From the NCBI RefSeq assembly GCF_900048035.1, contig NZ_LN999832.1, forward strand, positions 806,001 through 870,000: 64,000 bases of DNA. The letters are read 5' to 3'. Shown one piece after another: positions 1-11,221 of the stretch. The position numbers and the translations under genes were made by a program. Numbering within the stretch: the first letter of the stretch is position 1; the number at the start of each line of letters is the position of its first letter. This stretch comes from Candidatus Gullanella endobia (GTDB lineage: Bacteria; Pseudomonadota; Gammaproteobacteria; Enterobacterales; Enterobacteriaceae). The notes under the pieces are model-generated. The model was not told the origin of the DNA. It did not search any database and saw only the letters and a program-made list of their open reading frames with translations.

Positions 1-639
1 GTATAATACAGTAATAATTTCTATTATTTTATAAGAACTAATTTTAATTATTTAAAAATATATTTTGTAAATGTTTTATTGTATTTATTTTTAATAAGTA
101 TCTTTGTATTTATTAAAATACAGATAATAGACATAATTAATGATATATAAAGATATACAAAGATAGCAAGATATTAATATAGTAGTATTAATAATAGAGC
201 ATAGGAATATCAAACGATAAAAATTATATTTTTTAGAATTATTTTAATATAGTAATAGCTTACATTTTTTATTCTACTTAAAAAGTATTAAAAGAGTAGT
301 GATAATGTATATCTACAAGCTAATTCAAATTTATTTAGCATTAATATATAATAAGATTAATGTATATAGATAAATACTTTCCGCTTTTATTATTATAACT
401 ATCACTAATAGTATAGCTAATAATGAGGGAAATGCATAATTTTTTCTAATCAGGATTAGAATTTACCTACTAGTATATTTAAAGTTAGTGACGGTAATAA
501 ATTCTAGCTCTTTTCGCAATTATATCATTTTCTAGCACAAAATATTATTTCTTTATCAATTCTACCTATATCTATGATAAAATATTTAACTTCTGCTATT
601 TTTACGATCATAGTATGTATTTGTATCGAAAATATCCAT
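1..639. other. AT-rich gap, no gene recognised
   Basis: No open frame of useful length and no RNA gene is visible. By synteny this is where most of a decayed comM (yifB) would lie, because the next fossils are comM, maoP and hdfR in the E. coli order, but I could not align this part. Confidence 0.5.
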
Positions 640-760
640 AAAAAGATAAAGTAATACTAAAATTAATATCAGATTAACAGATAAAGACAGAATTAAGAGA
701 ATCTATTTGATAGTAGTATTCATTTATCATTATGTTAACCAGCTACTATAAAAATTGTAG
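640..760 (+). pseudogene. comM: comM (yifB) C-terminal remnant, tentative
   Basis: Translating the plus strand gives a stretch ending IKRIYLIVVFIYHYVNQLL, then a stop at 749-751. It is collinear with the C-terminal end of E. coli YifB/ComM (ITRQHLQEAVSYRAIDRLL), with I, R, L, Y and the final LL at the same spacing. ComM is a hexameric AAA+ helicase linked to branch migration in transformation. The call rests on this weak alignment plus synteny: in E. coli comM and maoP converge and hdfR follows, which is the arrangement here. No start or Walker motif was found upstream, so the gene is dead. Confidence 0.4.
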
Positions 761-816
761 TATTATGCTTGTGATAGACATTAGTAAAATAAAGAAAAAT
801 TATAACTACTTCTTTA

Positions 817-1156
817 TTAATCTTCAGTATCAGTATAGTCTTCCACTATATCCATCTGTGGTTTTCCGCCGGAAAGAGTATGAAAACGTTTAGGGCGGCG
901 AATATGCTCTATATATTTTAACCAAACTTTTTCATGCTCATTAGTCGGAGATAATTCACTATGACATACTGCAATAAACCGCCGCTCATCATTTGTTACT
1001 GGTTCACGCTTACCACTATCTAAATCATTATAAGCATGACCGTAACGCTCCAATAATTGCGCTTCCCGAATAGTAAAACAACCATGTCGAGAGAAGCCGT
1101 GAGGATAATTTTTGTTATCAAAATAACGATTAGTAGTAAAAAAAACTTTCCACCAT
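817..1156 (-). CDS. maoP: MaoP (YifE), macrodomain Ori protein, with a one-base frameshift in an A8 run
   Basis: MaoP organises the Ori macrodomain in E. coli together with the maoS site. The C-terminal 78 residues are open and very close to E. coli MaoP, including [25 protein letters not shown] and the EDYTDTED end. Upstream of the TTG at 1053 homology continues without a stop ([22 protein letters not shown]). The only start that fits family homology is ATG at 1154-1156 (MVESFF), and it lies one base out of frame because of eight A's at 1138-1145 on the plus strand. Removing one base gives exactly 112 codons, the E. coli length. The rest of the gene is clean while both neighbours are wrecked, so it may still be expressed through transcriptional slippage on the homopolymer. 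A sequencing or assembly error, or a very young pseudogene, would look the same. Confidence 0.75.
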
Positions 1157-1280
1157 TTTACATGATTCCATTTTTTATATAAAAGTTATATTACTTAATA
1201 ATTTATAGTATTAATTAGTTTTAATTTTCTGTAAAACAAAATATTTAAATCAATATGATAATTTTTTGAAGGCGTAGTTA

Positions 1281-2078
1281 GTAGATATAGAACTACTTAA
1301 ACGTTCTTAGAAGTAAATTATATACGACATTTTAGACGTGCAACAGAAGCGTTATATTTAACACAATCAGCAGTAAGTTTTTATCCTTTAGTTAGAAATA
1401 TAACTCAGCATCATCTTTTTTACTTATCATAGGAATAATATTCATTTAACGTCAGCAGACGAGAGACTTCTACGCCATGTAAAAAATGATATTAACATAG
1501 CAATTTGCTAAGCAAGAAGTAATATGCTTATCGCAATACAATCCGATATCTATCGGAGCTAATATTTTTCTATGGGAAGCATATCTAGGGATTGGTTAAA
1601 AATTTATTAATAATCGCTAAACATAAAATTAGAAAAACGTATTTCTCTACATAAAAAATTGATAAAAACTTCACGAATATTAATTCGATTTAATGATTAC
1701 TACTGAAGCGAAAAAATAGAAGAATTAGCAAGTTAACAACTGGATAGTTTTTCTCTAACACTCTTTATCGATACTAACTATGTATTAGTAAGCAAAAAAA
1801 ATCCCTATATTCAAATTAAATGGGAGATGATTTTTCATACATACAAAAGTATGTTAAAGTTAAATAAACAAATTCCGCTTTTTACTACTACCTCAGAGAA
1901 ATTAACACGTTAACTATTAAAGGTTAGTGCTGCTTATACTTTGCCTAGCTACTGGTAATATTTTTCAGATTTGCGATTTGTCAACGATGTGGTATAGATA
2001 GTTTGTCTACTTTATACAATTCGGTTAAGAAAAAAAATAGCATATGATAATCAGATACTCATTAAAGAATCTTTATAA
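1281..2078 (+). pseudogene. hdfR: hdfR (LysR-family regulator) pseudogene
   Basis: HdfR is a LysR-type regulator divergent from maoP in E. coli, as here. The plus strand reads DIELLK, then after a one-base loss near 1301, FLEVNYIRHFRRATEALYL and TQSAVSF. These match the HdfR helix-turn-helix region ([33 protein letters not shown] in the family, joined here in two frames). Later blocks are also collinear: RNNIHLTSADERLL, EKIEELAS, LTLFIDTNYVLVSKKNPYI, PLFTTTSEKLTR and a final ESL before TAA at 2076-2078. ATG has become GTA, and several stops and frameshifts interrupt the frame. The gene keeps roughly its full length, so decay is by point changes and small indels. Confidence 0.85.
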
Positions 2079-4519
2079 TATAACATTTATATTAAAGTTA
2101 TATATACTTTAATTAATCTTATTGATCATAATCTAAAATGGAATGCTTGCATAACTACTACTGAGATAGTATTCAATTATATGCTATTAACTACTATATT
2201 ATAAACCAATATGAGACATAATAAAAACATAAAATCTGATAATATTATTAGGAAACTTACAACATATGAATCCATATCGTACCATCATATTTTATATATG
2301 TTTATTATCATAGCGAATAACTTTTTTATTTATTATATAAATATAATAATGAAGGTATGTTCTCTATACGAAAACTAATCTCGAATGGTTAACATAAAAT
2401 ATGATTTTTTCTAAAAAAAGCTATAATTAATAATTTTAAGAAAACTACCGAAAATTTTATAAAATATGAAATATTACTAAAATAAAAGTAGCGAAATTGA
2501 ATAGATAAAATAAATATTTCCAGTAGGATAAAATAATCCTAGTAATTTTTCCTATTAAGAAGAAAAATTAATGATATCTTTAAGATAAAGTTTTTATGCT
2601 GTAATATCCCTAAATGATATTCACATTAATATTTAAAAATAAGCCAAAGTATGCTTAGTATAATGTTCTTTTAGTAATATTAGATATTATTAATGATATT
2701 GGATTATTCTGAATAAATTTCAGCGATAATTTTTTGTTCTTTCATTATTATCGGTATATTTAAAAATATGCTCTTTTATACTTGATACTAGTATTAATTC
2801 AAGTATTGATATTACTTTAATTTACTAAATAGATCTTAGAGTCGCTTATTTTAAGTACTATAATAACAAAACTTGAAAAAAGGAATGTTCTTATTATTTC
2901 TATTTAATGAAGTTATTCATTATTATTTTAATACTAGTAATATTAAAAATAAATTATTTTAATATTAAATTATTCTATAATATTTTATATGAAATTATTT
3001 TATAATTGAAAACGATTTTATCTTAAATTATACCTTACAGTTTTATTGAGTTATAGATTTTATTGATTATTTATTTTAATATCTATTAAAAATCAGATTT
3101 TGTTCTTGTTTTTGTTCTTTTTCTAGAAGTAATTACATAAGATATAAAGTAATAAACTAATATCTTATATTATAAATATAATAAAAATGAAATATTTTTG
3201 TTACGGTAATAATAACAATATATAATTGTAATAATATAAATTATATTATCAGTAAATAAATTATTAATTTAGCAAAAATATGAACAGTAATTTTAAAATC
3301 ATATAAATAAATAATTGATAATAAATTTTTAATTCTAAAAATTATTTTTAATGAATTAATATAAAAACAGAAAATATTTATAACAAATTATTATCTATTG
3401 CTTTTGTATTATAAATTTAATAGTGAATATTAATTACTACTAACAGAAAGTAATTGTTAATCTCATTAATATTAAAATATTTAATATCATTGTAGTTATA
3501 AACTATTAATCAATTATTTTAGATTGGAATAACGATATTTTATTCCTGTTAAAAAGTATAGTAACAAATATTACTAGCAATAATTTTTATATTTTATAAC
3601 ACGTTGAAATAAAGATTCTTCTAAATTTAATTAGAAATTTAAAAAAGATTATTGATATATTTTCTTTACTAAATCAACATATCGGAAAAATATAAGCATT
3701 ATTACATTTATAATTTCATACTCTTAATGATATTTTATAATTTTATTATTAATAATTTTTAAAAAGAGTTAGATCAGTAGATAGTTTTATAAACTAAATA
3801 TTTATAAAACATTATTTTCGATAATCTAAATTATTAGTTTAATAAAATAAACTATGGAAAAAATTAAATAGTTAACGATAGTAATCATAAAATTAGTTAT
3901 AATGTAATAGTTGTTTTAAAACTAATAATATAGAGAGATATATTGAGTAATAAAATATCATGACATATAATCAATATTTGATCAATAACGAATTCAGTAA
4001 AACAGAGTTATCTTTAAATTATTGTAAGTATTCAAAAAAAAATTAATATTTTCTCATTTCTTTATATTTCTTAGTTTATATTTTTATATTTTTTAAAATA
4101 GTTCGACTACTATCGATAATACTTCTATTAAATCTTATTATAATTAATCCGATATGACTAAATTTCATCTATATCGCTATTATATTTATATCTAGTCACT
4201 CATCTCTGTAACTAGATTTTAGATATTAAAACTAAAAGTATATCTAAAGTATCGAATTACAGTATGAACGGTGTTTTATTGCCTTTATAGCTATTCTATA
4301 TGCTAACATCTTCTTCAATTAAAGAAGAAATAAATTTATATCTTTTTATAAGAGCAATATAATTTTTAAAAAATAAAAAAATAAAATACAATAAATAATA
4401 AATTCTTTATTAAATCATTTAAAAGACTTCTTCATTAATTTAAAGTAATTTAAAAATATAATCTACATGAAAAGAATCTATTGATTTTAATAATATAAAA
4501 TAGACTAAACCAGTGTAAT

Positions 4520-4550
4520 AATAAGAAATTAGGGAGGCTGATTTCTTATT
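4520..4550. repeat. Inverted repeat, 10-bp stem with G-rich loop
   Basis: The arms 4520-4529 and 4541-4550 are perfectly complementary. The 11-base loop holds AGGGAGGCTG, the most G-rich run in several kilobases. A T-rich tract (AATTTTTATT) follows on the plus strand, as in an intrinsic terminator, but no gene is seen upstream. Confidence 0.6.
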
Positions 4551-4665
4551 AATTTTTATTTTAATTGTTACCATGTTATATATAGGTTATATTATAGATT
4601 ATTGTAAACGGTAATATTAATACTATATAAATAGTAATAACTTAATCTAGTTACCTATATTTGAT

Positions 4666-4706
4666 GTTTTATTAATACATCTTAGCATAAGATGTATTAA
4701 TAAAAC
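4666..4706. repeat. Perfect 19-bp hairpin, 3-base loop
   Basis: Arms 4666-4684 and 4688-4706 are exact reverse complements around GCA. The inner part of each arm contains ATACATC/GATGTAT, as does the separate hairpin at 25707-25743. No gene is nearby, so a terminator role for a surviving gene is not supported. Confidence 0.8.
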
Positions 4707-4780
4707 TATAGAAAGGTATATCATATTATAATTAGCAGTAATAAGAAAATAAAAGTTTAAAACTATCTGTTTTTGCTAAT

Positions 4781-4831
4781 AAAATAATAACTATTTGTCA
4801 TGATTAAAATCATAAAAATAGTTATTATTTT
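4781..4831. repeat. Interrupted hairpin, 16-bp outer and 5-bp inner stem
   Basis: Outer arms 4781-4796 and 4816-4831 are exact reverse complements. Inside them a 5-bp stem (4800-4804 with 4809-4813) closes on TAAA, leaving a small asymmetric internal loop. The shape is that of a structured RNA or an imperfectly corrected palindrome. No gene context explains it. Confidence 0.7.
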
Positions 4832-5399
4832 CTGATGAGTCATCGGAAAGCTTATGGATATAATTACATATACAAGATAATTTTTCGTCTAGTTCGTAGA
4901 ATATATCATAATGAATGCTAAAATTTATCTTAATAATAAAATTTTTCTGATTAAAAATCAGTAGAGTGAATAATCTACTATTTATATATACATAGTTTAA
5001 TAAAATTGTACTAAATTCTTATTATGACTTAGCGTTTATTAATATAATTAATATAACCTAAAATGATAATAAATAAAATCAATAATAATACTTAAATAAG
5101 TATTTAGTTATTTTTGTGTCTTTAAATACAGAATATTTATTAGGTTCAATGTTTTTATTGAATAGTTCATTTAATATTATAAATCTTAATTATAATTCGG
5201 ATATTTATATTATCGAATAATAACCTAAATCAAGCTATAAAAAGAAACTAATGAAAAATAACTTATTTTACCGCTAGTAAGCTAAAAATATAAAATCGGT
5301 GATGTCAATATTTTAAAATGATTTTATAACTAATATACTTATATTGCGATTCTATATGAAGATAATATTATAAATAACTATTTTTAATTAGTTTAGTAT

Positions 5400-5437
5400 A
5401 ATTACTTATGATAAAATATGCTTTATCATAAGTAATT
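5400..5437. repeat. Perfect 16-bp hairpin with following T run
   Basis: Arms 5400-5415 and 5422-5437 pair perfectly around ATATGC, and the plus strand continues TTTAG. It resembles a terminator for a gene reading rightwards, but no such gene remains. Confidence 0.7.
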
Positions 5438-7509
5438 TTTAGTCCAAAAGGATTAGTATCTATATTTCAAACTTATTTTTTCGATAATATGCGATATATA
5501 CAATTAATTTAATTGATAATGTACTGGTTGTTAACATAATGACTATATATTATAGATATCAAAATTTCTATAATGCGTTCATTATGATCAGAAAAAATAA
5601 ATCCTAATTAAGATCTTTTTGTATTAAATTATTCAGAAGTAATAATATCGATTTAAGTCGATATTATCTTAATTAATTTTTTCGATATACAATCTAGTTA
5701 AAAATACTTATCAGTTTTAATCTTATTACTAATTTTTAGATAAACTCTCGTATAACCAAATTTCATCGTCTCCCTAATAATGTTACAATAATGTAATAAA
5801 ATAACTAGGTATAATTAAAAATAATCGATATCTATACTTTAATTGTAATTAAGTAGTAATAGACGGAATAATCTATATTTAATCTAATTTATATAAAGCA
5901 ATTTTTTCTTTTATATAATAATTTTCATATTATTATTCTTTCATCTCGCTTGTGTAGTGTATTTATTGTTACTACTATAGATTTTATTTTTTTATTTTAT
6001 ATTAATCTTATTAAAAATCATCCATGCGGTATTTATAATATAAAATAATATAGCATTAATAGTATATTTTATAAATAATCTTATATTCTATTAATAAATA
6101 TTTAAAAATCTTATGTTGATATTAATTATTTATTAAAAAGTTGATGTATGTTTATTATTGTTTCTTTCATTTTGACAAATGGTTAAGATTAATAAATTGA
6201 TAATAAAAACATAAAATAATTACTTTATCTTTTTAAAATCTGAGAATACTGTTTTGATAAACAATCTATTGCAAAATTTTATTGGAAACTCTGAAAAAAT
6301 TAAAAATATTTTTTGTTAAATTAAAAAGTTTAAATTAAAGTATGTTATTATATATGAATCAATAAATAATTATAGGGGGTGAATCTATAAAAATTGAAGT
6401 ATAAATATTATAGTTATGCAGCAAACAATTTGATTGTGTATACCATTTAGGCTCTAATAAAATACATTATAAATATTACTACTATAGTATAGTATAAAAA
6501 ATAAAATCAAAAAATCGTATTCGACTGAAGTGCAACTACTAGGAAATAGTACGTTGATACTTTATATATAAAGTAATTAATTTCAGCTAAAAATACAGTT
6601 TATAACTTAATTAATTCAATTATAAATTAATAAAATTTTAATAAATTTAAACAAATAAGTTTTCTATCTAAATAAATGATATGAAATGAATAGTAATACT
6701 AATAATGCTATTATATAAAATACTGCTTTTTAAATTTTTCGTCGGTTTTTGGATATATATAGAATATATGTAGTGTATGTAAGCACAATAAAACTTATCA
6801 TAACCTAGATAAAAGAGCAGTAATAAATAGTTTTTGTAATAAATATAAATTTTTAGTTTTAACTAGCATTAAAAATTGGAGAATACATTAATTTTAATAC
6901 TAGAATGAAAATATTAAATAAATAATAAAATAATAATAAAGTAGAAAATAAAACCATCGTAGTAATGAAAATTACTATTTAATAATTAAATAAATTCATT
7001 AGTATATTACTAACAATAAAACCTATAAATACAAATAACGACTCTAATAAATAGAATACATTATAATAGTACTATTTTATTACTGATAAATTTAAATTTA
7101 AATCAATGCATTATATTTATCAAAATCATTGTTATTATCAGAACTAAAGTAGTTCGATATTAATCGATAATAAAAGTTATATCATTTTATGCTTTTATCA
7201 CTAATTAGTGTGGTTTATTAAAATAAAATAGAAAATAATATAATAAATACTAAAAATCAGGATAGATTATATTTAGTTTTCGAGAAAACAAACTTCAATG
7301 CTATTGATATAAATCAATAGTTAATGTATGAGTAAAGAAAATTTAGAGATAATTATAAATAATTAAATTAAATTATGTATAATATTACATTATTAATTAA
7401 TAAATATCCATTTCATTGTTATAAAATCCTGTTTCATTCATAATGAAGTTATTAATGTAACGTAACTATAAACACTATAATCGAGAAATAAAATTAAAAG
7501 ATATAACAC

Positions 7510-7589
7510 TTTAGAAAAAATATAAAAATAAAGATCGTTTTACGTTAAGTTTTAAATACTATAGATTTAAAACTTAACGTAAAACGATC
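7510..7589 (-). terminator. Very long terminator-like hairpin at the lpxL stop codon
   Basis: Arms 7533-7557 and 7565-7589 form a perfect 25-bp stem with a 7-base loop. The lpxL stop codon (7588-7590) overlaps the proximal end of the stem. Reading on the minus strand, the stem is followed by a T-rich tract (rc of 7513-7532, TTTATTTTTATATTTTTTCT). This is what an intrinsic terminator for lpxL should look like, although the stem is unusually long and AT-rich. Confidence 0.75.
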
Positions 7590-8511
7590 AATGGTACAAG
7601 GAGGGTGCTCCTGGCGGTCGAGTTTTAAAACGTCGATGCAACCACATATACTGATCTGGCGCCAGAAGTATCGCTTGTTCTACTATTTTATTTATATAGC
7701 TAGCAACAGCAATTTCGCTATCTAATGGCATATTGCGTTCATTAGATAAAATCAATAACTCATATCCGCGTCCCTGAGGTAAACGACGCGGCATAAATGG
7801 AATTACAGCTGGTTTAGCTATTTTAACTAGAATATAAGTACCGATAGTAGTTGCAACCTGTGGAACAGCAAACAGCGGAGCGAATACGCTACTTTTAGGA
7901 CCATAGTCATGATCTGGCGCATACCAAATAATATCACCATTTTTTAAAGCACGAATCATACCTTTAATATTCGATCTATCCAACATAGATTTATTGGATC
8001 GCATACGTCCCCAAGTTTGTAACCAATCCAACAATGGTTTATTATTAGGTCGGTAAACACCGATACCTGGGTTATACATACCAAAAATACGTGCTCCTAA
8101 TTCAAGGGTGAGAAAATGCATGCCAATAAGCAAAATTCCTTTATTTTCTGCACGCGCATCAGCGATATGCTCTAGACCTCTGACAGAGATCCAGGGCTTA
8201 ATACGCCAGTCAGGCCAAAACCAAGCAATACCAGTTTCAATAAGCCCCATGCCAACTGATTCAAAATTCTGCTGTAATAATATTTCACGTTCCATTTCCG
8301 ACATCTCAGGAAAACATAATTGTAAATTACGACGTGCGATTGTTTTCCTGTAGTGCATAAAACGCATTGCAATCCTTCCTAGACGGGTACCTAGCGCGTA
8401 AAGCAAAGGATAAGGTAACAGTACTAATAAATAGAGTACTCCAATACCTAGCCAAGTAATCCAATTACGTGGATACAGAAAAGAACGATTAAAAGCAGGA
8501 AGTGTGGTCAT
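7588..8511 (-). CDS. lpxL: Lipid A lauroyl acyltransferase LpxL (HtrB)
   Basis: LpxL transfers laurate from acyl-ACP to Kdo2-lipid IVA at the inner membrane, a late step of lipid A synthesis. The 307 residues match E. coli LpxL (306) along the whole length. An N-terminal hydrophobic helix lies at about residues 17-40. The HxxxxE acyltransferase motif appears as HFLTLE near residue 132, and [17 protein letters not shown] and [11 protein letters not shown] are family blocks. The end, [13 protein letters not shown], is also diagnostic. As in E. coli, trhO lies upstream in the divergent direction. A GC-rich hairpin (ACGGGTAAACCCGT, 8532-8545) sits in its leader. Its survival, with lpxC also in the window, indicates that the symbiont still builds acylated lipid A. 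Confidence 0.96.
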   Translation of the reverse strand: MTTLPAFNRSFLYPRNWITWLGIGVLYLLVLLPYPLLYALGTRLGRIAMRFMHYRKTIARRNLQLCFPEMSEMEREILLQQNFESVGMGLIETGIAWFWPDWRIKPWISVRGLEHIADARAENKGILLIGMHFLTLELGARIFGMYNPGIGVYRPNNKPLLDWLQTWGRMRSNKSMLDRSNIKGMIRALKNGDIIWYAPDHDYGPKSSVFAPLFAVPQVATTIGTYILVKIAKPAVIPFMPRRLPQGRGYELLILSNERNMPLDSEIAVASYINKIVEQAILLAPDQYMWLHRRFKTRPPGAPSLYH

Positions 8512-9748
8512 GACGTCTCAAATATAAACATGACGGGTAAACCCGTATCTTCAGTTGTACTGTTAATAATTTATAATATTCTGACATTTTTCTATGGTGT
8601 AAAAACCTCTCTCCATGAGAATTATTAGCCTAATTGAATATTTTTTGTAATTAAAGATGAGTAGCAATATTATTATAGAAATAATCTTTTTATTTCAAGA
8701 TATTATATAGTCAATATTGTTTTTGTCTTTTTTAGAATTTATTTTATTAACCTATATTAGTATTAGACAGGAATTATATATCGTACTATAGATTAGCACG
8801 ATGGCATCTACATCATTATTTTCTTCTATTTTAGTTTTGTTATTATTTTTTCTGAAAGTTTCATAATTACTATTTCTTTCGTATCCGTCTAACGGAAAAT
8901 ATCTAATAACTAATGTCTAAGTTGATTTAGCATGTTAGTAATAAGCTATAGCTTAAATACAAGAGCATAATTGTATTATTTATTTTAATTTGAAAATAAA
9001 AATAATGTAATAGATAACTATAGAAATCGTGCAGTTTGATAAGATAAAGTAAATACTTTATGTGTATCAATTTGTAATAGCAAACTGATATTTGAGCATT
9101 GCTATTTTTTATAAAAATAGCAATCTATTTCCTATGAAAGGATAAACAATAAATGTAGCGAATATGTTCACAAATTGCATTATTTCGTAGTAATAGACTG
9201 ATAAAAAACTATGTTAACTTGTTAATTTATTTTTTCTAGATAAACATTGACTATAACTAGAATTTATCGAAATTAAAAATAAGATATATATTATCTAGTT
9301 CCACTTTTATTTTATGCAATTACTCTAATCGCCTAATAAATTTATATCTTATATTGAGATGAAAGCTAAGCTTAAGAAAAAATTAATAGCGTTTCATAAA
9401 CTCTCTTTTTTTAAGGAAAATATTATTCCATTAAAGAAGTTGAAAACAATAATAATATAGTTTTTAATCTGAAGATTGCTTAAACTTCTAAAGAGAAACG
9501 ATTTATTAGGAATAATTTTATCTATAAACAGCTTATTAAGAGGAAAAAATCAGAAACCAATACCGCTTTGAGATAAGAGTAATTGTTTTATAGAATAAAA
9601 CCACTCTGTTGCCTTAGCATAATCATATATAGATTAATTTAAAAATTAATTTGTTCTGACAATTTATTATAAATTTAATAAAAATACAATCTGACGACAT
9701 AATTGTATATTACAGCAATAATTTAACTGTAAACAGGAATATAAAACT
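8512..9748. other. AT-rich divergent gap between lpxL and trhO
   Basis: About 1.2 kb with no open frame I recognise; in E. coli the same genes are much closer. It must hold promoters for both genes, but none could be chosen with confidence. A GC-rich inverted repeat ACGGGTAAACCCGT lies at 8532-8545 near lpxL, and a 12-bp hairpin lies at 9098-9124. Confidence 0.5.
9098..9124. repeat. 12-bp perfect hairpin
   Basis: Arms 9098-9109 and 9113-9124 (ATTGCTATTTTT and its complement) pair around TAT. It lies mid-gap between two divergent genes, so it terminates neither. Confidence 0.6.
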
Positions 9749-10729
9749 ATGCCAGTTTTGCATAATAAAATCTCAAACTATAAATTACGGACGAGTATGT
9801 TATCTGAAAGTGAACCCCGTATTACTATTTCGTTTTACCGCTATTTTATTTTAAATAATCCACATAAGTTCCGTGATAATCTTTATCGTATTTTCAATAC
9901 GCTGCAAATTTTTGGTCGCATTTATATTGCATCAGAAGGTATTAATGCACAAATTAGTGTACCTAAAAAACATTTTAATAAATTTCGTAAAACATTATAT
10001 ACCTTACATCCTCAATTGAATGGATTACGGTTAAATATTGCCTTAGAAGATAATGGAAAATCTTTTTGGGTATTACGTATGAAAGTTAGGCCACGCATTA
10101 TCGCTGATGGTATTAATGATTCTACTTTTAATCCAAGTGATGTTGGTCATTATTTGAAAGCAGAATTGGTTAACGCTATGGCAGACGATCCAAAAGTATT
10201 GTTTGTTGATATGCGAAATCACTATGAGTACGAAGTAGGACATTTTAATCAAGCTATTGAGATACCCTCTAATACGTTTCGAGAACAACTGTCTATGGTT
10301 ATAAAAATATTGTGGCACAATAAAGATAAAAAAATTGTGATATATTGTACTGGTGGAATTCGTTGTGAAAAAGCAAGTGCTTGGATGCGACATAATGGTT
10401 TCAAAAATATCTATCAAGTAGAAGGCGGTATTATTGAATACGTACGTCGCGCAAGAGAAAAAGCTTTACCATTAAAATTTATTGGTAAAAATTTTGTCTT
10501 TGATGAACGTTTAGGCGAACGGATTACTCCAGATATTATAGCTTACTGCCATCAATGCGGTAAGCCCTGTGATAGTCACACCAATTGCCAAAATCAGAAT
10601 TGCAACCTATTATTTATTCAATGTCACATTTGTAATGAACGTTATATAGGTTGTTGTAGCATAACTTGTCAAGAAAAGCAATCACTTCCGCTTCTACATG
10701 CACTAAAAAATAGTAAAGAAATGATATAA
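9749..10729 (+). CDS. trhO: tRNA uridine(34) hydroxylase TrhO (YceA), rhodanese family
   Basis: TrhO makes 5-hydroxyuridine at wobble position 34 of tRNAs using oxygen. The 326 residues match E. coli YceA (350) from [14 protein letters not shown] onwards. The N-terminal part carries [18 protein letters not shown]. The central rhodanese domain has [14 protein letters not shown] and the active-site loop [13 protein letters not shown] near residue 200. A cysteine-rich C-terminal segment ([14 protein letters not shown] and CCSITCQE) is intact. The poorly conserved last residues of the E. coli protein are missing, a likely harmless trim. It lies next to divergent lpxL as in E. coli. Confidence 0.95.
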   Translation: MPVLHNKISNYKLRTSMLSESEPRITISFYRYFILNNPHKFRDNLYRIFNTLQIFGRIYIASEGINAQISVPKKHFNKFRKTLYTLHPQLNGLRLNIALEDNGKSFWVLRMKVRPRIIADGINDSTFNPSDVGHYLKAELVNAMADDPKVLFVDMRNHYEYEVGHFNQAIEIPSNTFREQLSMVIKILWHNKDKKIVIYCTGGIRCEKASAWMRHNGFKNIYQVEGGIIEYVRRAREKALPLKFIGKNFVFDERLGERITPDIIAYCHQCGKPCDSHTNCQNQNCNLLFIQCHICNERYIGCCSITCQEKQSLPLLHALKNSKEMI

Positions 10730-11180
10730 AAATTTTTAACAAATCTAGTGCACTTTTATAAAAATGTTAACAAAGATAGTGCTCTTATTAAGAATTGATA
10801 ATATTATCTCGAATATATACTGACAACAATTTTTTATTCTAAATTATATTATCTTATTATTAATATCAAAAATCTTGATAATACACTGGTGTAAATTTAC
10901 GCTGATATAACGTAACTATCGTTTAATAGATTGCTTCAAAAATACTATAATCGGAAAACTATTAAAAATAACAGAAAAAATTAAATTTTTATAATTGAAT
11001 AGTAGTAAAACGTTATGTTCTAATAGAGTTAATATTGTACATGCTATTATTATATAATTAATCATGATAATCGTTACGACTAAAAATCCAATGAATAAAA
11101 TATAGCAATGCTTTATTTATCAGAAATTTTTATAAAAAGTATAAAATGCAGTTATTTCAATACATACTTTGGTACATGAA
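10730..11180. other. Gap between convergent trhO and rne, with an imperfect direct repeat
   Basis: In E. coli a large flagellar and metabolic block separates these genes; here it is gone. An imperfect direct repeat of about 30 bases (TTAACAAATCTAGTGC and TTAACAAAGATAGTGC) lies at 10736-10795 just after trhO. I see no remnant gene. Confidence 0.5.
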
Positions 11181-11200
11181 TAAAATCCGCCTTAAGCGGG
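11176..11200 (-). terminator. Intrinsic terminator of rne
   Basis: On the minus strand, 20 bases after the rne stop, a short GC stem CCGC-TTAAG-GCGG (11187-11199) is followed by ATTTTATT. It is one of very few GC-rich stems outside genes in this window and is correctly placed for rne. Confidence 0.65.
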
Positions 11201-11221
11201 TCTAAGATAAGAACAAAGAAT

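Larger units (their letters stand above)
2079..7532. other. 5.4 kb AT-rich region without recognisable genes
   Basis: This is the longest barren stretch in the window. No frame reaches 60 codons and I recognise no protein remnant, rRNA or tRNA. In E. coli an rRNA operon lies beyond hdfR and mdtG lies beyond lpxL, so a chromosomal junction relative to E. coli falls inside. What stands out are long inverted repeats at 4520-4550, 4666-4706, 4781-4831 and 5400-5437, annotated separately. Confidence 0.6.

Noticed and set aside
7320-7532. Possible mdtG remnant downstream of lpxL
   Set aside because: E. coli has mdtG there, but no readable MdtG motif was found on the minus strand.
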